A DNA stretch of 19,522 bases from Anaerolineales bacterium UBA3499 (GCA_002377585.1 DFQC01000015.1:72020-91541); one strand, 5' to 3'. Counted from the stretch's first letter, positions 1 to 7,237 are shown. The notes: a model not told the origin generated them from the sequence alone. A program made the numbers and translations.

Positions 1-17
1 ACAAGTAATAAAATAAC

Positions 18-47
18 ACTATTACAGTTATTAAGCAAAGTAATAGT
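18..47 (+). repeat. Inverted repeat (hairpin) upstream of infC
   Basis: A perfect 8-bp inverted repeat, ACTATTAC (18-25) and GTAATAGT (40-47), encloses a 14-nt loop. It lies 27 nt before the proposed infC start and is not followed by a T tract, so it does not look like a terminator. It could be part of a leader that controls infC-rpmI-rplT, or chance in A+T-rich DNA. The upstream gene is outside the window. Confidence 0.3.
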
Positions 48-58
48 TTGAGCAATCA

Positions 59-65
59 TAAGGGG
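59..65 (+). promoter_or_regulatory. Shine-Dalgarno that places the infC start at AUA
   Basis: TAAGGGG at 59-65 matches the anti-SD partner TAAGGAG at six of seven positions. It ends 8 nt before ATA at 74, which is the ideal spacing. No other candidate start codon in the infC frame has a comparable site. The in-frame stop TAA at 59-61 overlaps this element, so the reading frame cannot begin further upstream. Confidence 0.6.
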
Positions 66-73
66 ATACTACA

Positions 74-637
74 ATAGCAAGACTTTATCGTAGAAACATA
101 AAACAAGTACGCAACAAGTCTGATGCTTTCCGAATTAACGGTAGGATTAGGGCTAAAGAAGTGCAGTTGATTGGACCCGATGGTAACAATAGAGGGTCGG
201 TGCCTATAGCTGAGGCGCTAGCTATTGCGCAGGAAGCTGATTTAGACTTGGTAGAGGTGTCTCCCAATGCTAATCCGCCTGTTTGCCGGGTCCTTGACTA
301 TGGCAAATTTTTGTATGAGCGATCCAAGAAAGAAAAAGAGGCTCGAAAATCACAAAAGCAGGTTGAGATCAAAGAGATTAGATTGCGGCCAAAAACCACA
401 GTTCATCACCGATCATTTAAGGTGCGTGATGCACGCAGATGGCTCGGAAGTGGCATGAAGGTTAGGGTTCGGATTAGATTTAGAGGTCGTGAGATTACTT
501 TGCCTGATGTTGCTAGGGAAGATATGGATGAGATTTATCAAGAGCTATCAGATGTTGCACATATTGAGTCGCCTCCTAGTATGGAAGGTAGAACCATGCT
601 AATGGTGCTAGCTCCAGGTGCTGACAAAAATTCCTGA
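74..637 (+). CDS. infC: Translation initiation factor IF-3, probable AUA start
   Basis: IF-3 binds the 30S subunit, prevents premature 50S joining and checks start codon/initiator tRNA pairing. The C-terminal two thirds read as a normal IF-3, with VSPNANPPVCRVLDYGKFLY and RFRGREITLP. The conserved N-terminal block FRINGRIRAKEVQLIGPDG lies partly upstream of the first conventional start (GTG at 161), so a GTG start would delete the N-terminal domain's opening strand. In-frame coding continues back to a stop at 59-61. ATA at 74 lies 8 nt after the SD-like TAAGGGG and would give a 187-residue protein starting MARLYRRNIK, close to the family length. IF-3 genes are known for rare AUU/AUC/AUA starts that allow autoregulation, because IF-3 discriminates against them. 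First gene of infC-rpmI-rplT. The gene is certain; the AUA start is inferred. Confidence 0.9.
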   Translation: MARLYRRNIKQVRNKSDAFRINGRIRAKEVQLIGPDGNNRGSVPIAEALAIAQEADLDLVEVSPNANPPVCRVLDYGKFLYERSKKEKEARKSQKQVEIKEIRLRPKTTVHHRSFKVRDARRWLGSGMKVRVRIRFRGREITLPDVAREDMDEIYQELSDVAHIESPPSMEGRTMLMVLAPGADKNS

Positions 638-692
638 ATTATAATGATAAGGTAATATAGAATCAAAGAAATGTTAATGGTTGTGTGTAATT

Positions 693-944
693 ATGCCTAG
701 AAAGAAAACAAAGAAAAAATACAAGATAAAGACTCATCGTGCTACAGCAAAACGGTTCAAGGTTACCGGTTCTGGGAAACTAGTGCGTACAAAGATTGGT
801 AAGGGTCATCTTAGACGAAATACTTCGAAACGTACTAAGGCTCTGTTCTCAAAAATGATAGAAGTTGAATCGCCTAGTATTAACAAGAGAGTGCGAAGAT
901 TGGCTCCATATCTTAGACGTTATAAGTACAATCCGCCTGCTTAG
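693..944 (+). CDS. rpmI: 50S ribosomal protein L35
   Basis: Small basic 83-residue protein of the large subunit. It begins MPRKKTKKKYKIKTHRATAK, contains the L35 signature region (KTHRATAKRFKVTGSGK, then RRNTSKRTKALFSKMIEV) and ends in a slightly extended tail RRYKYNPPA. ATG 693 is chosen over TTG 681 because L35 proteins begin MP-K-rich. No convincing SD precedes 693, so translation may depend on coupling within the infC-rpmI-rplT message. It lies between infC (55-nt gap) and rplT (27-nt gap), the universal order. Confidence 0.93.
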   Translation: MPRKKTKKKYKIKTHRATAKRFKVTGSGKLVRTKIGKGHLRRNTSKRTKALFSKMIEVESPSINKRVRRLAPYLRRYKYNPPA

Positions 945-971
945 TTAGGTTGATATCAAAGAGGTTTAATA

Positions 972-1322
972 ATGACAAGAGTTAAAACCGGCCCATACCG
1001 GCGCCGTCGTCACCAAAAGATAATTAAGAGTATGCAAGGTCAGTTTGGATCTAGACATCGTTTGTGGCGTAGAGCAAATGAGTCGATGCTAAAAAGTTAC
1101 TGGTATGCTTACCGTGACCGTAGGGTGCGTAAGCGGGATCGTAGGCGTTTGTGGATAATGCGCATAAACGCTGCTGTACGACAACGTGGTATTAGTTATA
1201 GTGTTTTTATGCATAAGTTGCGTGAAGCAAATATACAACTTAATCGGAAAACACTTGCTGATTTAGCTGTAAGAGATCCTAATGCATTTTCAGCAGTTGC
1301 TGATTTAGCTATCAAGCAGTAA
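972..1322 (+). CDS. rplT: 50S ribosomal protein L20
   Basis: L20 binds 23S rRNA early in large-subunit assembly and in several bacteria represses its own operon. The 116-residue protein matches family length (about 115-120). It opens MTRVKTGPYRRRRHQKIIK and continues with a highly basic N-terminal helix, then SYWYAYRDRRVRKRDRRRLWI and the globular C-terminal domain SYSVFMHKLREANIQLNRK. AAAGAGG at 958-964 gives a good SD. It ends the infC-rpmI-rplT cluster; 165 nt without a gene follow. Confidence 0.96.
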   Translation: MTRVKTGPYRRRRHQKIIKSMQGQFGSRHRLWRRANESMLKSYWYAYRDRRVRKRDRRRLWIMRINAAVRQRGISYSVFMHKLREANIQLNRKTLADLAVRDPNAFSAVADLAIKQ

Positions 1323-1348
1323 CGTGATTTTAGTATAGTAGTGTATAT

Positions 1349-1377
1349 TTGCTGTAGTTGAATAATCAAAACCATAA
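1349..1377 (+). promoter_or_regulatory. Candidate promoter for the rpsB operon
   Basis: TTGCTG (1349-1354), a 17-nt spacer and CATAAT (1372-1377) match the sigma70 pattern at 3/6 and 5/6 positions. A start near 1384 would produce a leader of about 100 nt that begins just before the structured region upstream of rpsB. This is inference from position and consensus only. Confidence 0.4.
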
Positions 1378-1388
1378 TTATATTGCAC

Positions 1389-1454
1389 GTTAGTGGACCC
1401 ATGTGGCCGTGCCCCCTAGGAAACTAGATGGTTCCAGGTGGGTGTGAAACTGAC
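1389..1454 (+). ncRNA. Candidate structured leader RNA of rpsB
   Basis: The gap between rplT and rpsB is visibly richer in G+C than its surroundings and folds into four nested helices. They are GTTAGT 1389-1394 with ACTGAC 1449-1454 (one G-U), ACCCAT 1397-1402 with GTGGGT 1438-1443 (one G-U), TGGCC 1404-1408 with GG/CCA 1430-1436 (two bulged T), and CTAG 1416-1419 with CTAG 1424-1427 closed by a GAAA tetraloop. The rpsB SD (AAGGAG, 1471-1476) lies just after. S2 autoregulates via leaders in some bacteria, so an S2-binding leader is the natural guess. No riboswitch class known to me matches. Fold drawn by eye. Confidence 0.45.
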
Positions 1455-1487
1455 GGAAGCTTAAAACGGAAAGGAGAATACCCCCAA

Positions 1488-2504
1488 ATGACTGTCATAT
1501 CAATGAAACATTTACTTGAAACCGGTATGCATTTTGGCCATCGTAAAGGTAGATGGCATCCCAAAATGAAACCTTACATTTTCACTGAACGTAATGGTAT
1601 TCATATTATAGATTTGCAGCAAACGGTTCGGGCATTACATGAAGCATGTGACCTCATACGAGATACAGTAGCTTCCGGAGGAGAGGTGTTATTTGTAGGA
1701 ACGAAAAGGCAGGCTCAAGATGCTATTGAGAATGAGTCTCAAAGGTGTAACATGCCATATGTGAACAGACGTTGGCTTGGAGGCATGATAACAAATTGGC
1801 GTACTATGAAAGAGCGTATCGATGAACTCGAGCGATTGGAAAGTGAAAACGAGGCAGGAGAATGGGATGCTCTAAAAAAGAAAGAGCGTCTAATGCTGAA
1901 TCGGAAAATTGACAAGCTCCAGTATCGACTTGGAGGAATTCGCTCTATGAATGGTTTGCCTAGACTAATGTTTGTGGTGGATGTTCGTCGTGAATCTGCT
2001 GCTATTAAAGAGGCTAACATTCTCAATATACCTGTAATTGCTATGGTAGATTCAAATTGTGATCCTTCGCCTGTAGAATATGTTTTACCTGCTAATGATG
2101 ATGCTATTCGTGCTATCCGGCTAATGATGACATATATGGCTGATGCAGTCCTAGAAGGTGTCAATCTACGTAAGGATGAAGAGTCTACAGATGAACAAGG
2201 ATTACACCGTTCAGCAGATGCTATGGAAACGATAGCTGAGTCTGATGAGGATTTATTAGGTGCATCAACTTTAGCAAAACTGAGTAGTGGGGAATTGGAT
2301 TTTGCAGGAGTACCAGACGATGCCGGTACTATTGACAAAACAGAAAATGAAACATCATCAGAGTCTGTTGATAGTCCTGACCTAAAGTCAGTGGAAGATG
2401 ATGACAATAATAACGTGGATGATTCTGATTTAGACAAAGCGGAATCTGATATAGTAAAAGCTGATGATATAGAAGATTCATCGGGCTCTAAGTTGGAGGA
2501 ATAA
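1488..2504 (+). CDS. rpsB: 30S ribosomal protein S2 with long acidic C-terminal tail
   Basis: S2 sits on the 30S subunit back and is required for S1 attachment and initiation. The core (residues 1-227) has MTVISMKHLLETGMHFGHR, then WHPKMKPYIF, GTKRQAQDAI, RWLGGMITNW, the coiled-coil region about 104-145, and VDSNCDPSPVEYVLPANDDA. ATG 1488 is chosen because S2 proteins begin M-VISMK and AAGGAG lies at 1471-1476. An in-frame ATG at 1428 would add 20 non-conserved residues inside the leader structure. Residues 228-338 form a roughly 110-aa extension rich in Asp, Glu and Ser (for example VEDDDNNNVDDSDLDKAE), which looks disordered; many S2 proteins lack it. tsf follows after 1 nt. Confidence 0.95.
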   Translation: MTVISMKHLLETGMHFGHRKGRWHPKMKPYIFTERNGIHIIDLQQTVRALHEACDLIRDTVASGGEVLFVGTKRQAQDAIENESQRCNMPYVNRRWLGGMITNWRTMKERIDELERLESENEAGEWDALKKKERLMLNRKIDKLQYRLGGIRSMNGLPRLMFVVDVRRESAAIKEANILNIPVIAMVDSNCDPSPVEYVLPANDDAIRAIRLMMTYMADAVLEGVNLRKDEESTDEQGLHRSADAMETIAESDEDLLGASTLAKLSSGELDFAGVPDDAGTIDKTENETSSESVDSPDLKSVEDDDNNNVDDSDLDKAESDIVKADDIEDSSGSKLEE

Positions 2505-2505
2505 T

Positions 2506-3099
2506 ATGGGGGTAAGTGCTATTCAGGTAAAAGAATTGCGTAGTGCAACTGGTGCACCAATACTAGATTGTAAGAAAGCTCTAGAAAAAAATAAAGGGGA
2601 TTTGGAGCAAGCTGTAGATTGGCTTAGAAAACAAGGATTGTCGAGTGTTGCCAAAAAAGCAGGTAGAGAGGTAAGTGAGGGATTGATTGACTCTTACATT
2701 CATCCTGGTAATCGTGTAGGAGTAATTGTCGAGGTAAATTGTGAGACAGATTTTGTCGCCAAAACTGATGATTTTCGTGCGTTAGTGCATGACATCCTTT
2801 TACATATAGCTATGGCTAATCCGTTGTGTATTGATAAAGATGACCTCCCATCCGAAGCTTTGACCAAAGAGGAGAATCTTTTTCGAGAGCAGGCTCTTAA
2901 GGAAGGAAAGCCTGATAATATTGTTGACAAGGTTGTTGCTGGAAAACTAGAGAAGTATTACAAACAAGTATGTTTGTTGAGGCAGCCTTTTATAAAAGAT
3001 GAGGATCAAATAGTACAGGATTTAGTTAACAATGCGATTGCCAAGTTGGGTGAAAATATTGTTGTACACAGATTTGTGCGTTTTGAACTAGGTCAATAA
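2506..3099 (+). CDS. tsf: Elongation factor Ts (short form)
   Basis: EF-Ts exchanges GDP for GTP on EF-Tu. The N-terminal UBA-like domain (about residues 4-40, ELRSATGAPILDCKKALEKN) is followed by the EF-Tu-contacting TDFV motif in CETDFVAKT (79-87) and a core ending HRFVRFELGQ. At 197 residues it is the short type with a single reduced core domain (E. coli EF-Ts is about 280), as seen in Thermus, cyanobacteria and Chloroflexota. The SD GGAGG (2495-2499) lies inside the end of rpsB, with one nucleotide between the rpsB stop and this start, so the two are translationally coupled. Confidence 0.95.
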   Translation: MGVSAIQVKELRSATGAPILDCKKALEKNKGDLEQAVDWLRKQGLSSVAKKAGREVSEGLIDSYIHPGNRVGVIVEVNCETDFVAKTDDFRALVHDILLHIAMANPLCIDKDDLPSEALTKEENLFREQALKEGKPDNIVDKVVAGKLEKYYKQVCLLRQPFIKDEDQIVQDLVNNAIAKLGENIVVHRFVRFELGQ

Positions 3100-3149
3100 C
3101 CTAAATTTAATTCTGATATGGTATGTGCAGATAAGAGGCATATACAAAC

Positions 3150-3869
3150 ATGAGCAATACATACAAATACAAACGGGTACTTTTGAAATTAGGGGGCGAG
3201 GCTCTAGCATCATCTGGTGGTGTTGGGATTGATCCTAAGCAGGCTGACAAAGTTGCTGAAGTTATAGGCTCTGTTGCTACACAAGGAGTGGAGATAGCCA
3301 TAGTTGTTGGCGCAGGTAATTTGTGGCGAGGTACCACAGGTACTGATAGTGGGATGGAACGTACTATTGCTGATCATATGGGCATGCTTGCTACTGTGAT
3401 GAACTCAATTGCTTTGCAAGATGCTCTTGAGCGTAGCGGAATCTCTACTAGAGTGCAAACAGCAATAGAAATGAAAGCAGTTGCCGAGCCATATATTTGG
3501 CGTCGTGCTGTACGGCACTTGGAGAAGAAGAGGTTAGTTATTCTAGGAGGAGGAACGGGTAACCCTTATTTCACAACTGATACTGCAGGTGCACTTCGCG
3601 CTGTGGAAATAGATGCCGATATTCTCATTAAAGCAACTAAGGTTGACGGTGTTTACTCCTCTGATCCTCAAGAAAACCCCGATGCTGAGAAATATGATCG
3701 GCTTTCTTATATGGAAGCCATAAACCTTCGTTTGAAGATTATGGATAGTACGGCATTGTCTTTGTGTATGGACAACAATATGCCCATTGCAGTGATCAAC
3801 TTGTGGAAGAAAGATAGTTTGTTGCAAATTGTGCGGGGAGATACTGTAGGCACATTAGTGTCCAATTGA
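3150..3869 (+). CDS. pyrH: UMP kinase
   Basis: PyrH phosphorylates UMP to UDP in pyrimidine nucleotide synthesis, as a hexamer of the amino-acid-kinase fold. The 239-residue protein has the phosphate-binding start VLLKLGGEAL (K13), GAGNLWRG for substrate binding, the helix DHMGMLATVMNSIALQDAL, GGGTGNPYFTTDTAGALRA near the middle and KVDGVYSSDP, all typical. AAGAGG at about 3133-3138 serves as SD. It sits between tsf and frr as in most bacteria, separated from tsf by 50 nt. Confidence 0.96.
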   Translation: MSNTYKYKRVLLKLGGEALASSGGVGIDPKQADKVAEVIGSVATQGVEIAIVVGAGNLWRGTTGTDSGMERTIADHMGMLATVMNSIALQDALERSGISTRVQTAIEMKAVAEPYIWRRAVRHLEKKRLVILGGGTGNPYFTTDTAGALRAVEIDADILIKATKVDGVYSSDPQENPDAEKYDRLSYMEAINLRLKIMDSTALSLCMDNNMPIAVINLWKKDSLLQIVRGDTVGTLVSN

Positions 3870-3908
3870 TTTGCACTACAATGTTGTGACGGAATTGTTG
3901 CATAGGTG

Positions 3909-3914
3909 TATACT
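3909..3914 (+). promoter_or_regulatory. Possible -10 box upstream of frr
   Basis: TATACT in the 119-nt pyrH-frr gap matches five of six positions of the -10 consensus. The best upstream hexamer, TTGTGA (3884-3889), is 19 nt away, so the spacing is long. The rest of the gap (3870-3988) shows no other clear signal. A weak promoter here is possible but unproven. Confidence 0.25.
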
Positions 3915-3988
3915 GAAGACGCCTAAATTACTAATAGTCCAATAGTTCAATTAATACTAACAAATAGTTTCTGAGGTCTAAACTGGCT

Positions 3989-4546
3989 ATGATTAAGGAA
4001 TTGATGCAAGATGCTAGAGATCGTATGCAAGCTTCTATTAGTGCATTGGAAGATGGGCTGTCGACCATTCGAACTGGCAGAGCTTCACCTGTTCTTGTGG
4101 AAAAATTAATGATAAATTATTATGAACAGCAGACTCCACTTAATCAGTTGGCTAGTATTAGTGTTCCGGAGCCTCGCATGATAGCTATTAGACCGTTTGA
4201 TAGCAGTACTGTTAGTGAAATTGAACGTAGTATCATGGCTTCAGATTTGGGACTTACTCCCAACAATGATGGCAAAATTATAAGACTAAGCATTCCACCT
4301 TTGACAGAGGAACGTAGGAAGGAAATAACTAAGGTGGTAGGGCAGAGAGTAGAAGAGGCTCGTGTATCAGTACGCAATGTGCGTCGAGATACGCAAAATG
4401 ATATGCGCGATTTTGAGCGTGAAAAATTGATATCGGAAGATGAGTTAGAGCAGGGTCAGAAAGAATTGCAGAAATTAACTGATCAATCAGTGGAAAAAAT
4501 AAATGCGCTTGGAGATAGCAAACATGATGAAGTTATGCATGTATAA
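3989..4546 (+). CDS. frr: Ribosome recycling factor
   Basis: RRF, with EF-G, splits post-termination ribosomes. The 185-residue length and sequence match the family: an N-terminal helix with LEDGLSTIRTGRASPVLVEKL, domain II with INYYEQQTPLNQLASISVPEPRMI (split here over residues 43-66), then the long helical hairpin with LTEERRKEITKVVGQRVEEARVSVRNVRRD. GAGG at 3973-3976 is a plausible though distant SD. It follows pyrH and precedes uppS, a standard order. Confidence 0.96.
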   Translation: MIKELMQDARDRMQASISALEDGLSTIRTGRASPVLVEKLMINYYEQQTPLNQLASISVPEPRMIAIRPFDSSTVSEIERSIMASDLGLTPNNDGKIIRLSIPPLTEERRKEITKVVGQRVEEARVSVRNVRRDTQNDMRDFEREKLISEDELEQGQKELQKLTDQSVEKINALGDSKHDEVMHV

Positions 4547-4630
4547 TAGGTGTATTATAGGTTTTAAGATTGGTCCCCGGGGTATCATTCCCGACTATAG
4601 GTTGACTATCTAATTTATATCAATTCGGAA

Positions 4631-5362
4631 ATGTCTACAAGCAAATATATTGCCTCAAATATGGTGATACCAGGCCATGTGGCCATAATAATGGACGGTA
4701 ACGGTCGGTGGGCTGAGCAGCGTGGGCTGCCGAGGCTGGCTGGGCATCGTGCTGGCACGGAAAATCTTCGAAAGATTATTGAAGAATGTGTCAATCTGAA
4801 TATTAAGCACCTTACTATTTATGCATTTTCTACGGAAAACTGGCAGAGGCCACCCGATGAAGTTTCTGGACTTATGAAGTTATTAGAAACTATGCTTGAC
4901 CGTGAACTTAAATCACTACACAAAAATGGTGTGAGAATACGACATTTAGGCCATTGTGTCGGAGTTAATAAGCGACTGGTGCAGAAAATCACTGAAGCAG
5001 TTGAACTAACCAGTGGTAATTCCAAGATGGTGCTCAATGTAGCTTTTAATTATGGTGGAAGGGATGAGATGGTTCGTGCTGTACAAGGAATCATCTCAGA
5101 TGGACTAGGTGTTGAAGAAATTACGGAAGAGTCAATAAGTGACTATCTGTATACTGCTGGTCAACCGGATCCTGACTTGATAATTAGAACAAGTGGCGAA
5201 TATCGGATTAGCAATTTCTTGGTATGGCAAGGTGCATATTCAGAGTGGTATTTTACAGATGCTCTTTGGCCAGACTTCAATGAACAGGAACTGTATCGTG
5301 CTCTTGTGTTTTTTGGTAAAAGAGAGCGTAGATTTGGTCAGATTTCTGCGCAGATTGTGTGA
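4631..5362 (+). CDS. uppS: Isoprenyl transferase (undecaprenyl/polyprenyl diphosphate synthase)
   Basis: Condenses isopentenyl diphosphate onto an allylic primer with cis geometry to make the polyprenyl carrier for peptidoglycan and glycan synthesis. The signature HVAIIMDGNGRWAEQRGLPR (16-35) contains the catalytic Asp22. It is followed by LTIYAFSTENW, then NVAFNYGGRDE and the C-terminal block DLIIRTSGEYRISNFLVWQG. 243 residues fits the family. The start ATG 4631 has only CGGAA next to it, not a usable SD, and TATAT lies about 10 nt upstream, so leaderless initiation is possible. The stop TGA shares its A with the cdsA ATG. Confidence 0.95.
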   Translation: MSTSKYIASNMVIPGHVAIIMDGNGRWAEQRGLPRLAGHRAGTENLRKIIEECVNLNIKHLTIYAFSTENWQRPPDEVSGLMKLLETMLDRELKSLHKNGVRIRHLGHCVGVNKRLVQKITEAVELTSGNSKMVLNVAFNYGGRDEMVRAVQGIISDGLGVEEITEESISDYLYTAGQPDPDLIIRTSGEYRISNFLVWQGAYSEWYFTDALWPDFNEQELYRALVFFGKRERRFGQISAQIV

Positions 5363-6186
5363 TGTTACGCGAAAGATTAGTCACAGCAGGTCTTTTAGTA
5401 CCAATATTTCTTTGGGTGATTTATCAGGGCGGCTGGATATACAATGTTGTAGTATTTGTTCTGTTAACAATTGCGGTATGGGAGTTTTTCGAAATTGCTG
5501 CTAAAGTTTCATTGAGTCCGTCTCGGGTGATTGGTTTGTTGAGTATGTGGGCGTTTGCGGCTGTCACTGGAGTAACAACAGATAATTGGTTTCTTCCTTG
5601 CGTTTTCGCAGTACTCATGATTACAACTATTTGGCATATTATCGACTACGAGAAGGGAGCGACACATTCACTACAAAATTGGGCATTGTCATTGATTGTA
5701 CCAGTTTATATTGGTCTATTAGGTGGCCATTTCTTGTCACTACGTGCTTTGCCTTCTGGGCAATGGTTAACTCTTACTGTATTGCCTGTAGTGTGGATTT
5801 CAGATACTGGTGCATACATGGTTGGTAGACGCTATGGAAAGCATGCGCTCGCGCGTCGTACCAGTCCGCACAAGACGTGGGAAGGTCTTGCAGGAGGAAT
5901 AGCTTTCGGAGCAGTTTTTGGCGGTTCATTAGTTTTACTATGGCAGTGGATAGGTGTATTATCTTCCGATGTGTTAGAGTGGTATCAAGGAGTAGTTATT
6001 GGAATTATAGTATCTCTCGCTGGTTTGGTGGGCGATTTAGGTATATCTTTGTTCAAACGTCAGGCTAAGATAAAAGACACTGGTAGGATTTTTCCTGGTC
6101 ATGGAGGGGTGCTTGATCGTATTGATTCATGGTTGTTAGCAGGAGCATCCAGTTATTATTATGTTTTGCTAATTGCATTATTTTGA
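5362..6186 (+). CDS. cdsA: Phosphatidate cytidylyltransferase (CDP-diacylglycerol synthase)
   Basis: Makes CDP-diacylglycerol from phosphatidic acid and CTP at the membrane, the branch point of phospholipid synthesis. The 274-residue protein is mostly hydrophobic, with several predicted membrane helices from the N terminus (LVTAGLLVPIFLWVIY) onward. The CTP_transf_1 signature is clear near the C terminus: SLFKRQAKIKD, then PGHGGVLDRIDSWL. ATG 5362 overlaps the uppS stop by one nucleotide (TGATG); GTG 5359 is a possible alternative two-codon choice. In many bacteria dxr and rseP follow; here glpX does. Confidence 0.94.
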   Translation: MLRERLVTAGLLVPIFLWVIYQGGWIYNVVVFVLLTIAVWEFFEIAAKVSLSPSRVIGLLSMWAFAAVTGVTTDNWFLPCVFAVLMITTIWHIIDYEKGATHSLQNWALSLIVPVYIGLLGGHFLSLRALPSGQWLTLTVLPVVWISDTGAYMVGRRYGKHALARRTSPHKTWEGLAGGIAFGAVFGGSLVLLWQWIGVLSSDVLEWYQGVVIGIIVSLAGLVGDLGISLFKRQAKIKDTGRIFPGHGGVLDRIDSWLLAGASSYYYVLLIALF

Positions 6187-6200
6187 ACAATAAATATAAT
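6173..6200 (+). promoter_or_regulatory. Candidate promoter for glpX
   Basis: A perfect -10 hexamer TATAAT (6195-6200) lies 16 nt after TTGCAT (6173-6178), which overlaps the end of cdsA. A start near 6207 would give a 5' UTR of about 22 nt without an SD. A second box, TAGTTT (6217-6222), lies 6 nt before the ATG and could drive a leaderless message instead. Confidence 0.4.
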
Positions 6201-6228
6201 ATGGATACCCATATCGTAGTTTTGCAAA

Positions 6229-7233
6229 ATGAGTGATATAAATACTTCTAATCCAGACCGTAATCTTGCGCTTGAACTCGTAAGGGTAACAGAATCAGCC
6301 GCCCTTGCGTGCGGAAGATTTATGGGTCGTAATGAAAAGAATGCTAGTGATCATGCTGCTGTGGAGGCTATGCGGCTCATGCTCAATACGATTGACATGA
6401 AAGGAACTGTGGTTATTGGAGAGGGCGAGAAGGATGATGCGCCTATGTTGTTTAATGGTGAAGTTGTAGGTACAGGTAGTGCACCAAGTATTGATATTGC
6501 TGTCGACCCAATTGATGGTACTAGTTTACTAGCTATGGGTCGCGCAAATTCTTTAGCTACAGTGGCTGCATCTGATAGCGGTAGTATGTTTAATCCGGGA
6601 CCGTTTGTTTACATGGACAAAATAGCTGTTGGTCCGGATGCGAAAAATTCTATAGATGTTGAGGCTCCAGCAAGTGATAATTTAGCAAACATTGCTAGGG
6701 CCAAGGGTTGCGATGTTGATGATCTTACTGTAGTTGTGTTGGATCGCCCACGTCATCAAGAGCTTATAACTAACTTGCGAAAGACTGGGGCTCGCATCCG
6801 TTTGATCACTGATGGTGATGTAGCTGGAGCAGTGATGACAGCATGGCCTGGATCAGGCATTGATGTATTGATGGGAATTGGTGGTACGCCGGAGGGAGTG
6901 TTATCAGCTTGTGCACTAAGATGTATGGGTGGAGAAATCCAAGGCAAACTTTGGCCTCGGAATGATAACGAAAAATCATTGGGTCATAAATTGGGTTACG
7001 ATTTCAATTCTGTCCTGCAAATGGAAGACTTGGTGTCTAGTGATAATTGTTTTTTTGCAGCTACTGGGATTACTGATGGAGAGTTAGTTAGCGGGGTGAA
7101 ATATTTTGGGGATGGTGCTAGAACGCACTCTTTAGTAATGCGTTCTAAATCAGGAACCGTTAGAGAAGTTATTAGTAAACATCGTTCGGACAAACTAATG
7201 CGTTTTTCGCAAATTGTGTATGATCAGGAATAA
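6229..7233 (+). CDS. glpX: Fructose-1,6-bisphosphatase, class II
   Basis: Hydrolyses fructose 1,6-bisphosphate to fructose 6-phosphate in gluconeogenesis (some homologues also act on sedoheptulose 1,7-bisphosphate). The 334-residue GlpX-type protein shows ESAALACGRFMGRNEKN, the metal-binding GEGEKDDAPML and AVDPIDGTS motifs, ITDGDVAGAV and the C-terminal GIGGTPEGVLSACALR. These place it in the class II, Mn-dependent, lithium-sensitive family rather than class I. No SD is visible before ATG 6229. The rho SD (AGGAA) lies inside its last codons, with 4 nt between the genes. Confidence 0.95.
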   Translation: MSDINTSNPDRNLALELVRVTESAALACGRFMGRNEKNASDHAAVEAMRLMLNTIDMKGTVVIGEGEKDDAPMLFNGEVVGTGSAPSIDIAVDPIDGTSLLAMGRANSLATVAASDSGSMFNPGPFVYMDKIAVGPDAKNSIDVEAPASDNLANIARAKGCDVDDLTVVVLDRPRHQELITNLRKTGARIRLITDGDVAGAVMTAWPGSGIDVLMGIGGTPEGVLSACALRCMGGEIQGKLWPRNDNEKSLGHKLGYDFNSVLQMEDLVSSDNCFFAATGITDGELVSGVKYFGDGARTHSLVMRSKSGTVREVISKHRSDKLMRFSQIVYDQE

Positions 7234-7237
7234 TAAT

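Noticed and set aside
1401..1427. Mini-ORF MWPCPLGN in the rpsB leader as a possible leader peptide
   Set aside because: No SD, no run of a regulatory codon, and no terminator follows before rpsB; the same bases are better explained by the hairpin.
1385..1487. rpsB leader as a cobalamin or other known riboswitch
   Set aside because: Some short GGTG/GAAA-like pieces are reminiscent, but the conserved boxes of cobalamin, TPP, SAM, glycine, THF and guanidine classes are not present, and rpsB is not a sensible target.
1739..2437. Long open frame (232 codons) on the minus strand
   Set aside because: It lies entirely antisense to rpsB, is serine-rich low-complexity (a reflection of the acidic S2 tail), has no SD and resembles no family I know.
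4575..4582. CCCCGGGG palindrome between frr and uppS
   Set aside because: Too short to form a hairpin with a loop, no T tract, and no second copy; could be incidental.
5193..5504. 103-codon + strand frame across the uppS-cdsA junction
   Set aside because: It overlaps two certain genes in another frame, and its translation looks like an out-of-frame shadow of them.
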